64,000 bases of DNA. Source: Pseudoalteromonas sp. NC201 (lineage in GTDB: Bacteria; Pseudomonadota; Gammaproteobacteria; Enterobacterales; Alteromonadaceae). The stretch is taken from contig NZ_CP022522.1 of NCBI RefSeq assembly GCF_002850255.1, positions 1,671,124 through 1,735,123 on the forward strand, given 5' to 3'. Positions 50,718 through 60,095 of this stretch are shown here, piece after piece; positions within the stretch are counted from its first letter, which is position 1; each line of letters begins with the position of its first letter. Below the pieces are notes generated by a model. The model did not search any database and was not told the DNA's origin. It saw only the letters and a list, made by a program, of their open reading frames with translations. A program made the translations under genes and the position numbers.

Positions 50718-51839
50718 ATGTCAGACATTTTAATTGTTGACGATATGCCGGAAAACCTCCAAGTATTGCAGCTCATACTAAGAAAGGAAGGGTATAAAGT
50801 ATTGGCAGCACGGGGTGGGGATATTGCCTTAGGTATTGTTAAAAAGCACCAGCCTGAGTTAATTATTACCGATATAAAAATGCCAAATATGTCGGGGATT
50901 GAACTATGTAAAGTGCTTAAGTCCGACAATTCGGCGGCGGCCATTCCGGTTATTTTTGTGAGTGCTTATGAAGACAGCGAGAGCTTGGTACAAGCATTCG
51001 AAGTCGGTGGTGTTGATTACATCACCAAACCTTATAAACCCGCTGAAATCATAGCCAGAGTAAACACCCAATTTAAGTTAATTGAAGCGCAAAAGTTAGC
51101 GGTAAAACAGCAGCTATCTAAGGCTATAAACCAAATGGTGATGGGGATTGCACACGAAATTAATACCCCGCTTGGTACCAGTATTACGTCCAACACCTTT
51201 TTAGAAGGCGTCATGCAGGAGCTACAAAGTGCACTCACCGTAGGTACGCTTACGCAGGATGAGCTGGTAACGGGGTTTGAGCAGATCAAAGACAGTAGTG
51301 CGCTGTGCAGCCGTAATCTAGAAAAAGTGGCTAAGTTTGTCAGCTTATTAAAATCGGTCTCTCAGTCTGAGCGAGATAGCAGCTGTGCTGACGTTAAATT
51401 ACAAGAAATAGAAACAAGACTGAAAAAAGATTTTTCAAAGCAAGACGTACAAATTCAGTTTGTTGGTAACACAACAACTGAAGTTTACGTGGATGGTCAA
51501 GCACTGGTTGAGGTATTGAGCAACTTAGTTGAAAACTCTATTGCGCATGCCTGGATTGACCATGATCACCTTGCCACCATCACTTTTACGCGCTCAGGTA
51601 ACAATTTACATGTTAATTATACTGACAATGGAATAGGGCTTAGAGGAATTAGTACACAAGAGTTATTAAAACCATTTGTGACGACAAAAAGAGGTAATGC
51701 AGGCCATGTTGGGTTAAGCGCAAATTTAACTGCCAACTTGGTTTCAGGGGCACTCAATGGAGAGTTTAGCGTGAAAAATACACCGCAAGGATTGGAGTGG
51801 GATATCCAAATACCGATAGATACCCCCGATAATGCTTGA
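50718..51839 (+). CDS. Response regulator-histidine kinase hybrid, soluble
   Basis: A 373-residue soluble protein. The N-terminal receiver (1-120) has phospho-acceptor D52 in ITDIKMPNMSG and the lysine in TKPY. It is followed by a histidine kinase dimerisation segment with H146 in GIAHEINTPLG and a HATPase domain (about 225-370, with DNGIGLRG and the later GHVGLSANLT segment). It has no sensor or membrane segment, so it probably receives phosphate from another kinase. The divergent hybrid kinase at 46881-50612 is the obvious candidate partner, inferred from position. It ends before a 386-base gap (51840-52225) in which I see no gene, clear repeat or strong terminator. Confidence 0.87.
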   Translation: MSDILIVDDMPENLQVLQLILRKEGYKVLAARGGDIALGIVKKHQPELIITDIKMPNMSGIELCKVLKSDNSAAAIPVIFVSAYEDSESLVQAFEVGGVDYITKPYKPAEIIARVNTQFKLIEAQKLAVKQQLSKAINQMVMGIAHEINTPLGTSITSNTFLEGVMQELQSALTVGTLTQDELVTGFEQIKDSSALCSRNLEKVAKFVSLLKSVSQSERDSSCADVKLQEIETRLKKDFSKQDVQIQFVGNTTTEVYVDGQALVEVLSNLVENSIAHAWIDHDHLATITFTRSGNNLHVNYTDNGIGLRGISTQELLKPFVTTKRGNAGHVGLSANLTANLVSGALNGEFSVKNTPQGLEWDIQIPIDTPDNA

Positions 51840-52225
51840 TCTGCATCAAAAGTCTCAGGCCCTATACATAAAAGCGGACATAAGTCCTTATATCATTTGT
51901 CCTAATTCAATAAGCTCGCTCGCTGTTAAAACGTAATCTTTAAAAAGTACTCTGCTGACCATGTAATTAGCTACACTTTTTGAAGAATTATCGACAACAC
52001 GATCGTATAAGGGCTTTTTAGCCTTTGCTGTTGCTGTTTTGAGTGAGGCTTGTTAAATACAAGTTTACTGCTTAAAAACAACCCCCTAGGTTAACAGACC
52101 CGATAACATACGCCTTACCTTCTACTAGGTACGCAGTGTTGAGATGACACGGGAAGTGCGTTATTTACCCCGATGTGCAATTGAGTAAATAACCATGAAT
52201 TACTAATAATTTTGGTGGAACCATT
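51840..52225. other. Gene-free region upstream of the oxygenase
   Basis: The region is AT-rich and has no open frame of convincing size on either strand. A TGGTGG stretch about 12 bases before the next ATG may serve as its ribosome site. No operator palindrome was recognised. Confidence 0.5.
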
Positions 52226-53068
52226 ATGCAACAGTTACCTACCGTAGACTATCAATCGCCAAATGCTGCGAAAGAATTTGTAGAATCTTTAAGAAACACG
52301 GGTTTCGGTGTACTAAAAAATCACCCAATCCCACAAGAGTTGGTTGAATCAATCTACAAACATTGGCAAGAATTTTTTAATTCAGAAGAAAAACACGAAT
52401 TCCTTTTCAATAAAGAAACCCAAGATGGTTACTTCCCACCAGAAGTCTCTGAAGTTGCGAAAGGTTTTACAGTAAAAGACATTAAAGAGTACTTTCACGT
52501 TTATCCAAAAGGTCGCGTACCGGCTCAATTAGAAGCAGAGATTCGTGAATATTACCGTTTAGCGAGCGAGTTTGCTCAAGAGTTGCTAAGCTGGGTACAA
52601 GCGGAAGCGCCTGCAGACGTGAGAGCGAGATTCTCTATTGATCTCAAAGATATGATCAAAGAATCAGAGCAGACATTACTGCGTATTCTTCATTACCCAC
52701 CAATGACAGGCGATGAAGAACCAGGTGCAATTCGCGCCGCAGCGCATGGTGATATCAATCTACTTACTGTATTGCCTGCGGCAAATGAGCCTGGCCTACA
52801 AGTGCAAAGACAAGATGGCAGCTGGTTAGACGTACCATGCGACTTTGGTTCGTTGATTATTAACATTGGTGACATGCTGCAAGAGGCGTCGGGTGATTAC
52901 TTCCCATCGACAATTCACCGTGTGATTAACCCAACAGGCAAAGCGTCGACGAAATCTCGTATTTCATTGCCGCTATTCTTACATCCAAGACCGGATGTTG
53001 TGTTGTCAGAGCGTTACACTGCAGATAGCTATTTGCAAGAGCGTTTAAGAGAACTTGGGGTTAAGTAA
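52226..53068 (+). CDS. Isopenicillin-N-synthase-like 2-oxoglutarate/Fe(II) oxygenase
   Basis: A 280-residue soluble oxygenase of the 2OG-Fe(II) superfamily (IPNS-like subgroup). The metal triad is H174 and D176 (AAHGDINLLTVL) plus H231 (TIHRVINP), and R245 in KSRISLPLF should hold the 2-oxoglutarate carboxylate. The N-terminal half matches the DIOX_N region (RNTGFGVLKNHPIP). The substrate is unknown; family members act on amino acids, peptides and alkaloid-type compounds. It stands alone, with a good terminator. No beta-lactam biosynthesis genes are nearby, so the IPNS name describes homology only. Confidence 0.9.
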   Translation: MQQLPTVDYQSPNAAKEFVESLRNTGFGVLKNHPIPQELVESIYKHWQEFFNSEEKHEFLFNKETQDGYFPPEVSEVAKGFTVKDIKEYFHVYPKGRVPAQLEAEIREYYRLASEFAQELLSWVQAEAPADVRARFSIDLKDMIKESEQTLLRILHYPPMTGDEEPGAIRAAAHGDINLLTVLPAANEPGLQVQRQDGSWLDVPCDFGSLIINIGDMLQEASGDYFPSTIHRVINPTGKASTKSRISLPLFLHPRPDVVLSERYTADSYLQERLRELGVK

Positions 53069-53103
53069 TCTGCGAATAACCTGAACGACAAGGTTAAATC
53101 GAT

Positions 53104-53137
53104 AAAGCGACTTGATGTAATATTGAGTCGCTTTTTT
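53104..53137 (+). terminator. Intrinsic terminator after the oxygenase
   Basis: AAAGCGACT (53104-53112) and AGTCGCTTT (53126-53134) form a 9-bp stem with a 13-base loop, followed by further T residues. The rest of the gap to nagK holds the NagR-type operator at 53270. Confidence 0.85.
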
Positions 53138-53269
53138 ATTATGTGTCTAACAATCCCTAATCTCTGTTAGTCCTTGTAATTTGACGATTATTGCAATTTT
53201 TCACTGACAATCCTCACAATCTGTGCAATATTAGTTTTTTTCAAAATGAAGAAATTTCTTGAAAAATTT

Positions 53270-53287
53270 AATGACAACGCTGTCATT
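53270..53287. promoter_or_regulatory. NagR-type operator upstream of nagK
   Basis: AATGACAACGCTGTCATT is an 18-base palindrome with one mismatched pair. It has the form AATGACA-N-CG-N-TGTCATT that I associate with the LacI-family NagR of Alteromonadales. The same motif occurs at 56933-56950 before nagB. Confidence 0.75.
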
Positions 53288-53378
53288 TGTTGTGTAACAT
53301 CAATTCAACATGAATGAAAAACCGTGTCCAACGAAAACAATAACGCGGTCTAATCCAGAACAAAGTAGGGGTCTTTAC

Positions 53379-54290
53379 ATGATGGCTAAACAGGTTAACC
53401 AAGACCAACTATACATCGGCGTCGATGGTGGTGGAACAAAATGCCGCGCTACAATTTATTCTCTTCAACATGGCGTTTTGGGTACGGGTCTAGGCGGTCC
53501 TGCGAATCCCCTACATGGTCTAGAGCGCACGCTTGAATCTATCATGGTGTCGACACAAATGGCGTTACAAGACGCAGGTCTTCGTGTTGAACAAGTACAT
53601 GAGCTAAATGCAGGTCTTGGCCTTGCAGGTGTTAACTTACCCGCGCTCTATGACAAAATCATGCAATGGGAGCATCCCTTTAAACAAATGTTCCTTACCA
53701 CAGACTTACACACCGCGTGTATTGGTGCTCATGAAGGTAGCGATGGTGCCGTGATTATTACGGGCACCGGCTCCTGTGGTTTTGCGTTAGTTGATGGTAA
53801 AACAGTGAACTATGGTGGTCATGGCTTTGCTCAAGGCGATATGGGCAGTGGCGCATGGATGGGATTAGAGGCGGTCAAAGCTGCGTTACTCGATCTTGAT
53901 GGCCTTGGCGAAAAAACATCATTGAGCCAAGTATTACTAGAGCACTTCAGTGCGAAAGGGGCGATGGGTATTGCTGAACAAATGGCTGGGCAGCCGTCTA
54001 GTGGTTATGCAAAGCTGGCTCGTTATGTATTAGAACAAGCCAAGCTAAATGATGAAATTGCTCTTACTATCGTAAAGTCTGGTGCGGAATATATTAGTCG
54101 TTTAGCAAAGCGTTTACTTGAACTAAACCCGCCTAGACTCTCTATGATCGGCGGATTATCAGAGCCACTACAACCATGGCTCGACCCAGAAGTTGCAAAG
54201 CAAGTCCAATTACCGAAACAACCTCCTGAAATGGGGGCAATTTACTTTGCAATTCAAAGTGCAGGTCAAGAATTAAAAAAGGCGAACTAA
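53379..54290 (+). CDS. nagK: N-acetylglucosamine kinase, BadF/BadG type
   Basis: NagK phosphorylates N-acetylglucosamine in the cytoplasm, the step before NagA in PTS-independent uptake. From the ATG at 53379 (or 53382), behind AGGGG, it has 303 residues. The ATPase phosphate motif LYIGVDGGGTKCRATI lies near the N-terminus and IITGTGSCGFALVDG in the middle, as in the BadF/BadG/BcrA/BcrD ATPase fold. The frame is open from 53310, but the extra residues look unlike protein. Its stop overlaps the nagA start, so the two are translationally coupled. A NagR-type operator lies upstream. Confidence 0.88.
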   Translation: MMAKQVNQDQLYIGVDGGGTKCRATIYSLQHGVLGTGLGGPANPLHGLERTLESIMVSTQMALQDAGLRVEQVHELNAGLGLAGVNLPALYDKIMQWEHPFKQMFLTTDLHTACIGAHEGSDGAVIITGTGSCGFALVDGKTVNYGGHGFAQGDMGSGAWMGLEAVKAALLDLDGLGEKTSLSQVLLEHFSAKGAMGIAEQMAGQPSSGYAKLARYVLEQAKLNDEIALTIVKSGAEYISRLAKRLLELNPPRLSMIGGLSEPLQPWLDPEVAKQVQLPKQPPEMGAIYFAIQSAGQELKKAN

Positions 54291-55414
54291 TGACGACTCA
54301 ATGTTATTTTGCTCCAGAATTTTTTGATGGTGAAAGTGTTAGAAAAGACGTTTACTTCGAAATAAACAACGGCCAAATTGGTTATATCAATGAGTCGCAA
54401 GCGACCAATGTATCTAAGCTATCAGGGTTAGTTGCACCAGGCTTTATTGACGTACAAGTTAATGGTGGTGGCGGTGCATTTTTTAACGCCGAGCAATCGA
54501 CGGCATGCTTGGCGACTATGGTTAAAGCACATGGTCAATTTGGTTCTACGGGATTAATGCCAACCCTTATCACTGACAAAATTGAAGTGATGCAACAAGC
54601 GGCAGATGCAACAGCAGAAGCGATTGTTACTAAACAGCCCGGAGTGCTTGGGATCCATTTTGAAGGTCCACACTTATCTCATCCTAAAAAGGGTACGCAT
54701 AGCGAAAAGTTCATTAGACCAATTTCAGAGCAAGAGTTTGCGGTTTACGCGCGTCAAGATTTAGGCATCAAAATGGTGACTTTAGCACCTGAAACTCTGC
54801 CACTTAGCGATATCGAACTCTTGATTTCACTGGGTGTGAAAGTGTGTATCGGTCATTCAAACGCGGACTATGACACTGCTAACGCTGCACTCAGTGTTGG
54901 CGTGGATGGCTTTACGCACCTATTTAATGCAATGTCTGCGTTTACTTCTCGTGAGCCGGGCGTTGTCGGCGCCGCGCTTTGGAATGACAATAGCTGGTGT
55001 GGTTTGATTGTTGATGGCCATCACGTTCATCCATTGTCGGCACAGCTTGCGATTCGTACTAAGCAGCGCGGCAAAGTGATGCTAGTGACGGATGCCATGC
55101 CTCCGGTTGGGACAGATGATACGGAGTTTGACTTTTTTGATGGCAGAAAAGTTATTCGTACTGGTGATCGGTTAAATTCAACAACCGGTGAGCTTGCTGG
55201 TAGTGTATTGGATATGGCAAGTGCGGTGCGAAATACCGTCAATACGCTTAACGTGAGCCTAGCGGAGAGTTTGCGCATGGCCTCTCTTTACCCTGCACAA
55301 TATCTTGGCCTGTCTCAAAAGGGGCATCTAAGATCGGGCGCTGATGCTGATTTCGTGGTGCTCGATAGCGATTTGATTGTGAAGCAAACCTATATTGGTG
55401 GTCAGTTGCTGTAA
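54290..55414 (+). CDS. nagA: N-acetylglucosamine-6-phosphate deacetylase
   Basis: NagA removes the acetyl group of GlcNAc-6-phosphate to give glucosamine-6-phosphate. The 374-residue amidohydrolase has GLVAPGFIDVQVNGGGG, the metal-ligand segment GIHFEGPHLSHPKKG (glutamate ligand), GHSNADYDTA and GFTHLFNAMSAFTSREPG with metal histidines, and VTDAMPPVGTDD with the catalytic aspartate. It starts on the last base of the nagK stop codon (TAATG overlap). A terminator follows the gene. Confidence 0.95.
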   Translation: MTTQCYFAPEFFDGESVRKDVYFEINNGQIGYINESQATNVSKLSGLVAPGFIDVQVNGGGGAFFNAEQSTACLATMVKAHGQFGSTGLMPTLITDKIEVMQQAADATAEAIVTKQPGVLGIHFEGPHLSHPKKGTHSEKFIRPISEQEFAVYARQDLGIKMVTLAPETLPLSDIELLISLGVKVCIGHSNADYDTANAALSVGVDGFTHLFNAMSAFTSREPGVVGAALWNDNSWCGLIVDGHHVHPLSAQLAIRTKQRGKVMLVTDAMPPVGTDDTEFDFFDGRKVIRTGDRLNSTTGELAGSVLDMASAVRNTVNTLNVSLAESLRMASLYPAQYLGLSQKGHLRSGADADFVVLDSDLIVKQTYIGGQLL

Positions 55415-55469
55415 CTGATTTGCAATTGAATAGTGGACGGAAACGGCCGCTTAAGTTTCCCTGATAAAA

Positions 55470-55500
55470 CCCCGCAGCAGTACCGCGGGGCTTTGTTTTT
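55470..55500 (+). terminator. Intrinsic terminator after nagA
   Basis: CCCCGC (55470-55475) and GCGGGG (55485-55490) form a GC-rich 6-bp stem with a 9-base loop, followed by a T-rich tract. Confidence 0.82.
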
Positions 55501-55673
55501 TTAAGCTTAGCCGGTATTTGGTTAAGCATGGGTGGATCGACAACTCAGGAAGTTAATGTCGTGTGCGTAATGATAGAGTCATGATTGCAACGCGCATCAA
55601 AACTAACCTTGAGGCAAATGGATTTGCTTGATTGAGCGATCCATAGTTAATGTTTTCACGCGGATAAATAACA

Positions 55674-56807
55674 ATGACAACGAATAATAAGCCAAAGCGA
55701 CTTGCGTCTTTAGATGCCTTACGCGGCATGGATATGTTCTGGATCTTAGGTGGCCAGTCTATTTTTGCGGCACTGTTTGTATTGACCGGATGGCAAGGGT
55801 GGAAGGCGTTTGAAGCGCACACGCTACACAGCCCTTGGCATGGCTTCACTTTTTATGATCTTATCTTTCCACTGTTTATCTTTTTATCGGGTGTGGCGAT
55901 GGGCTTGTCGCCTAAACGTATCGACCATCTGACCTTTAATGAACGTAAACCGTTTTATCTCAAAGCACTGAAGCGCCTTTTGTTACTGTGTGCTTTTGGC
56001 GTGTTATACAACCATGGTTGGGGAACTGGGATCCCAATGGATCCTGACGGTGTTCGCTACGCCAGTGTATTAGGTCGCATTGCGTTTGCTTGGTTCTTTT
56101 GTGCTTTGCTGGTTTGGCATACGAGTTTGCGAACCTTGGCCTATGTGGGTGTAGGCATATTGATATTTTATTGGGTATTGCTTTGCTTTATCCCGGTTCC
56201 TGGTGGGCAAGCGGGGGACTTAAGTGCAAATGGTGTTGGTAGTTGGAATGCGTTCATTGACACGTATTTACTGCCAGGGATCAGTTATCAAAATCGTCCG
56301 GTTGACCCAGAAGGTGTGCTGTCAAGCTTACCTGCCATTGTAAATGCTATCGCAGGTGTATTTGCTGGTCGTGCGATTGCCAATGCACAAACGCAGGGAG
56401 AGTGGAAAACCGTTGGTATTTTGGCAGGCTCTGGTGTACTTGTTTTAGCACTAGGTTGGCTTTGGGACATGCAATTTCCAGTTAATAAAGAACTGTGGAC
56501 AAGCTCATTTGTGCTAGTAACCGTTGGCTGGAGTGCAATTCTACTTGCGGTATTTTACGCGATAGTAGATGTACTCAGCTTTCAACGTTGGGCGTATCCA
56601 TTTGTTATTATTGGGGCTAACTCCATTATTATTTATTTAGCGTCAAGCTTAGTGAGTTGGACATTTATTAGTAAAAGCGTATTTGGTGGCGTGATTGCCG
56701 CCGTGCCAACTGCGTGGCAACCATTAATTGCTGTTTTTGCGCTACTGGCGGTACAGCTTTTAGTGCTGCATTGGATGTATAAACGCCGTATTTTTGTAAG
56801 TGTATAA
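55674..56807 (+). CDS. nagX: Membrane protein NagX (DUF5009/HGSNAT-like)
   Basis: A 377-residue polytopic inner-membrane protein with about ten membrane segments. It starts with RLASLDALRGMDMFWILGG and continues HGFTFYDLIFPLFIFLSGVAMGLS, the pattern of the NagX/heparan-alpha-glucosaminide acetyltransferase-like family. In Alteromonadales nag loci NagX is usually placed with N-acetylglucosamine use, but its precise reaction or transport role is unsettled. It lies between nagA and nagB, with terminators on both sides, so it is a separate transcript. A putative promoter is not obvious in the 259-base gap. Confidence 0.87.
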   Translation: MTTNNKPKRLASLDALRGMDMFWILGGQSIFAALFVLTGWQGWKAFEAHTLHSPWHGFTFYDLIFPLFIFLSGVAMGLSPKRIDHLTFNERKPFYLKALKRLLLLCAFGVLYNHGWGTGIPMDPDGVRYASVLGRIAFAWFFCALLVWHTSLRTLAYVGVGILIFYWVLLCFIPVPGGQAGDLSANGVGSWNAFIDTYLLPGISYQNRPVDPEGVLSSLPAIVNAIAGVFAGRAIANAQTQGEWKTVGILAGSGVLVLALGWLWDMQFPVNKELWTSSFVLVTVGWSAILLAVFYAIVDVLSFQRWAYPFVIIGANSIIIYLASSLVSWTFISKSVFGGVIAAVPTAWQPLIAVFALLAVQLLVLHWMYKRRIFVSV

Positions 56808-56826
56808 TATTCACTAGCCTCCTTTC

Positions 56827-56852
56827 AAAAAGCCCACCGTTGTGGGCTTTTT
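56827..56852 (+). terminator. Intrinsic terminator after nagX
   Basis: AAAAAGCCCAC (56827-56837) and GTGGGCTTTTT (56842-56852) form a perfect 11-bp stem with a CGTT loop. Confidence 0.94.
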
Positions 56853-56932
56853 AACACCTTTCGATTGCATAGAGTAAAAAATATCCATATTTTTTTTCAC
56901 TTTTGCTTTACAAGCGAATTATTTCTGATAAT

Positions 56933-56950
56933 AATGACAGCGTTGTCATA
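56933..56950. promoter_or_regulatory. NagR-type operator upstream of nagB
   Basis: AATGACAGCGTTGTCATA matches the same motif found before nagK at 53270, with one end base different. It lies 120 bases before the nagB start, between a T-rich stretch and AT-rich DNA. This supports joint control of nagKA and nagB by a regulator not encoded in the window. Confidence 0.72.
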
Positions 56951-57069
56951 ATGGTAATAACCTAATGTTGTGTATCTCAATTAGGTTCGATCTGACCTTG
57001 CTTTGATTGCACGCGAGGCAAGGCTCAGATCCCATTTTATTCTAATCATCTCAACATTTGGTTAATCGT

Positions 57070-57864
57070 ATGCAAGTAGTCATTTTAAAAGACGCTGCCG
57101 AAGTGGCAGCATATGGTGCAGACATTTTTACAACGCAATTAAAGCGTAAAGCTAACTCTGTGTTGGGATTAGCGACGGGTTCAACACCGGTTGCTTTGTA
57201 TCAAGAATTAATTAAGCGTAACCAAGCAAACGAAATCAGTTTTGCTGAGGTTACCAGCTTTAACCTAGATGAATATTTAGGCTTAGATGGCTCGCACCCA
57301 CAAAGTTATCGTTACTTTATGCAGCAGCAGCTATTTGACCATATCAACATTGATAGAAGTAACACACACGTACCGCCGGGTGATGCAAAAAATCCAATTA
57401 CGGCGTGCGGCGAATATGAAGCGCGTATTAAATCTGCTGGTGGTATTGATGTACAACTGTTAGGTATTGGCAGAAATGGCCATATTGGCTTTAACGAGCC
57501 ATCTTCTGGCTTAACGTCTCGCACTCGGGTTAAAACCCTAACGAAAGCGACGATTGATGATAATGCTCGTTTTTTTAAAGCTGATGAGTACCAACCTCAT
57601 TTGTCAATCACAATGGGTATTGGCACGATTTTAGATGCTAAAAAAGTCGTGTTATTAGCGACGGGTGAAAACAAAGCTGATGCCGTTGTTGCTATGGTGG
57701 AAGGCCCGTTAACTGCAGCGTGTCCGGCTTCGGCACTACAAATGCATCGTGATGCTGTAATCGTCATCGATGAAGCTGCGGCATCTAAGCTAAAAGATAT
57801 TGAATTCTATAAGCATATTGAAAACGAAAATCAAAAGCTGTTGGACTATCTTGCCTCTCTGTAG
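57070..57864 (+). CDS. nagB: Glucosamine-6-phosphate deaminase
   Basis: NagB converts glucosamine-6-phosphate to fructose-6-phosphate and ammonia, finishing the route from NagK and NagA. I start at the ATG at 57070 ([16 protein letters not shown]), giving 264 residues. The frame also opens at a TTG at 57058, which is less likely. Family motifs are [32 protein letters not shown] (active-site aspartate) and [16 protein letters not shown] (catalytic histidine and glutamate). It is the NagB-I type, not the SIS-domain deaminase (NagB-II) used in several Shewanella. A strong terminator follows. Confidence 0.95.
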   Translation: MQVVILKDAAEVAAYGADIFTTQLKRKANSVLGLATGSTPVALYQELIKRNQANEISFAEVTSFNLDEYLGLDGSHPQSYRYFMQQQLFDHINIDRSNTHVPPGDAKNPITACGEYEARIKSAGGIDVQLLGIGRNGHIGFNEPSSGLTSRTRVKTLTKATIDDNARFFKADEYQPHLSITMGIGTILDAKKVVLLATGENKADAVVAMVEGPLTAACPASALQMHRDAVIVIDEAAASKLKDIEFYKHIENENQKLLDYLASL

Positions 57865-57887
57865 TGTGAAATCACACTGTAGTTTTC

Positions 57888-57914
57888 AAAAGCCCATTTA
57901 TGGGCTTTTTTTTT
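57888..57914 (+). terminator. Intrinsic terminator after nagB
   Basis: AAAAGCCCA (57888-57896) and TGGGCTTTT (57901-57909) form a 9-bp stem with a 4-base loop and a run of nine T residues. Confidence 0.95.
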
Positions 57915-57993
57915 GCCTGTACCTTTGTGCTATGGTAGTTTTAAGGTCTCGCCGAGGTGGATAAAATGTTCCAGAACACGAAGGAATAGGGGC

Positions 57994-58914
57994 TTGCTGT
58001 ATTACACTCAAATGACGTTAGACAGAGCGTCTAACGAAAGAAAAGATCAAAACTGGTTATTATCTCAAATGGGTGACAATAGTCGCTGGTTATTAATTCA
58101 AGACGACGCTAATTTAGTGCGTATCGGAGATAATGAATTACACTATCTTTCTCGCACAGAAGTCGCTGATTTAGCACTTCAAGACGCGATATTCTTAGGT
58201 CGTGACGAAGCGCACAGCTATTTTGCGCTTGACGTCTCTAAACAACGAGACAAGCTTTCTTTTATTGACTCCGAGTCAGAATTCATCGATATGCGCCAAG
58301 TGGGTCGTAACTTACCAAAGCAACAAGGCTCAATTGGTGTGCTTGCACGAGGCTTATGCTACTGGCATAAAACCCATTGTTTTTGCGGACGTTGTGGGCA
58401 ACCCAATAAAATGGTTGAAGCAGGTCATGCAAGACGTTGTGTTAACCCTGAATGCCGCCACATGACGTTTCCACGTACAGATCCAGCCGTTATCATGCTT
58501 GTCACTCATGTTTTCCCTGATGGCGTTGAACGCTGCTTGTTGGGCCGTCAGGCTGTTTGGCCAGAAGGTGTATTTTCGACACTGGCTGGGTTTGTTGATC
58601 CCGGCGAGTCGTTAGAGCAAGCCGTGATAAGGGAAGTGATGGAAGAGGCGGGTGTTGAAGCATACGACGCCACTTATATTGCCTCACAGCCTTGGCCGTT
58701 TCCGTCTTCACTTATGCTTGGGTTTATCGCGAAGGCGAAAACCACAGAGATTTTTGTCGAGCAAGATGAGCTTGAGCAAGCTAAATGGTTTTCACGGGCG
58801 GAGCTTAATACATTTTCAGAGTGGGGCGATACAAAGCCCGGCTATAAACTCACCAGAGAAGACTCGATCTCCAGATATTTAGTTGAATACTGGCGTGCAC
58901 AATCAGAAGAGTAA
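57994..58914 (+). CDS. nudC: NAD(+)/NADH pyrophosphatase, Nudix family
   Basis: NudC hydrolyses NADH/NAD to NMN(H) and AMP, and also removes NAD caps from RNA. The product is about 306 residues. I choose the TTG at 57994 behind AAGGA. The longer frame back to 57913 runs into the nagB terminator, and the ATG at 58012 would remove family residues. The zinc ribbon has FCGRCGQ and CVNPEC. The Nudix box is GFVDPGESLEQAVIREVMEEAG, and the NudC-specific SQPWPFPSSLM is present, so function is secure. metC starts 2 bases after the stop. Confidence 0.92.
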   Translation: MLYYTQMTLDRASNERKDQNWLLSQMGDNSRWLLIQDDANLVRIGDNELHYLSRTEVADLALQDAIFLGRDEAHSYFALDVSKQRDKLSFIDSESEFIDMRQVGRNLPKQQGSIGVLARGLCYWHKTHCFCGRCGQPNKMVEAGHARRCVNPECRHMTFPRTDPAVIMLVTHVFPDGVERCLLGRQAVWPEGVFSTLAGFVDPGESLEQAVIREVMEEAGVEAYDATYIASQPWPFPSSLMLGFIAKAKTTEIFVEQDELEQAKWFSRAELNTFSEWGDTKPGYKLTREDSISRYLVEYWRAQSEE

Positions 58915-58916
58915 TT

Positions 58917-60095
58917 ATGAAAAAGCATACTAAAATCGTTGCTGCTGGAAGAAAAGCAGAATATACCAAAGGGGTAGTAAACCCAGTTGTTCAGCGCGCC
59001 TCTACCGTAGTTTTTGAGAGCGTTGCCGAAATGCAAGAAGCGATAAAAGGACGTGGACATCGCACTTTGTTTTACGGCCGCCGTGGCACCAATACCCATT
59101 TCGCCTTGCAAGATGCCATTACAGAGCTTGAAAATGGTGCGGGTTGCGCCTTATATCCGTCTGGTGCTGCTGCTATCGCACAGTCACTACTGTCATTTTT
59201 AAAAGCTGGCGATCACTTGCTGATGGTGGATACTGCCTATGAACCAACCAGAGATTTGTGCGATAAGCTGTTAAAAGGCTATGGTATCGAAACCACTTAT
59301 TATGACCCTATGGTTGGCGCTGGAATTGACGCGTTAATTCAAGACAATACCAAAGTGTTGTTCTTAGAGTCTCCAGGTTCAATCACCATGGAAGTACAAG
59401 ATGTACCAGCGATGGTTGAAGTTGCAAAGCGCCGTGGCGTTATCACTATGCTTGATAATACGTGGGGCAATGGCTGGCAATTTCGTCCGCTCGATCATGG
59501 TGTTGATATCAGCATTCAAGCCGCAACCAAGTATATTGTTGGGCATTCGGATGTCATGATGGGGGTTGCTGTTGCAAACGAGCGCTATTGGCCTGAGCTT
59601 AGAGAGCACTCGTATTTGCTTGGTCAATGTACCTCTGCAGATGATGCTTATTTAGCACTACGTGGGTTACGTACTATGCCTGCGAGGTTAAGACAACACG
59701 AGCAGTCGGCAATGACGGTGGCGAAATGGCTCGAAGCGCATCCGCTCGTGGATCACGTTAGACATCCCGCTTTTGATACTTGCCCTGGTCATGAATTCTT
59801 CAAGCGAGACTTTGATGGTAGTAATGGTTTATTTTCAATCGTAATGAAAGAAGGTAGCCAAAAGGCGATTAACCGCTTCTTAGATGCTTTATCCCATTTT
59901 AAAATGGGTTTCTCATGGGGCGGCTATGAAAGTTTAGTTACAGCCAATAAAACCATGGAGCATTTGCGATCAACTACAGGTTGGACACTTGGCCCCGTGA
60001 TCCGCCTTCACATCGGTCTTGAAGATGTAGAAGACTTGATAGAAGATTTAGAACACGCACTTAAGGTCTACGAACAAAACCTCGCGAAATCTTAA
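58917..60095 (+). CDS. metC: Cystathionine beta-lyase
   Basis: MetC is a PLP enzyme that cleaves cystathionine to homocysteine, pyruvate and ammonia in methionine synthesis. The 392-residue protein belongs to the Cys/Met metabolism family. The PLP lysine is K205 in ATKYIVGHSDVMMG, with the aspartate in MLDNTWGNGWQF ahead of it. The YGRRGT and SPGSITMEVQD segments favour beta-lyase over gamma-lyase. It starts two bases after nudC, so they are probably translated from one message. No clear terminator follows. Confidence 0.93.
   Translation: MKKHTKIVAAGRKAEYTKGVVNPVVQRASTVVFESVAEMQEAIKGRGHRTLFYGRRGTNTHFALQDAITELENGAGCALYPSGAAAIAQSLLSFLKAGDHLLMVDTAYEPTRDLCDKLLKGYGIETTYYDPMVGAGIDALIQDNTKVLFLESPGSITMEVQDVPAMVEVAKRRGVITMLDNTWGNGWQFRPLDHGVDISIQAATKYIVGHSDVMMGVAVANERYWPELREHSYLLGQCTSADDAYLALRGLRTMPARLRQHEQSAMTVAKWLEAHPLVDHVRHPAFDTCPGHEFFKRDFDGSNGLFSIVMKEGSQKAINRFLDALSHFKMGFSWGGYESLVTANKTMEHLRSTTGWTLGPVIRLHIGLEDVEDLIEDLEHALKVYEQNLAKS

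Noticed and set aside
52226..53068. Isopenicillin N synthase as the start of a beta-lactam cluster
   Set aside because: Only the fold and Fe(II) ligands are shared. No ACV synthetase or acyltransferase genes are nearby.
55540..55580. Possible third NagR site before nagX (AATGATAGAGTCATGATT)
   Set aside because: The half-site spacing is wrong and the central CG is missing.
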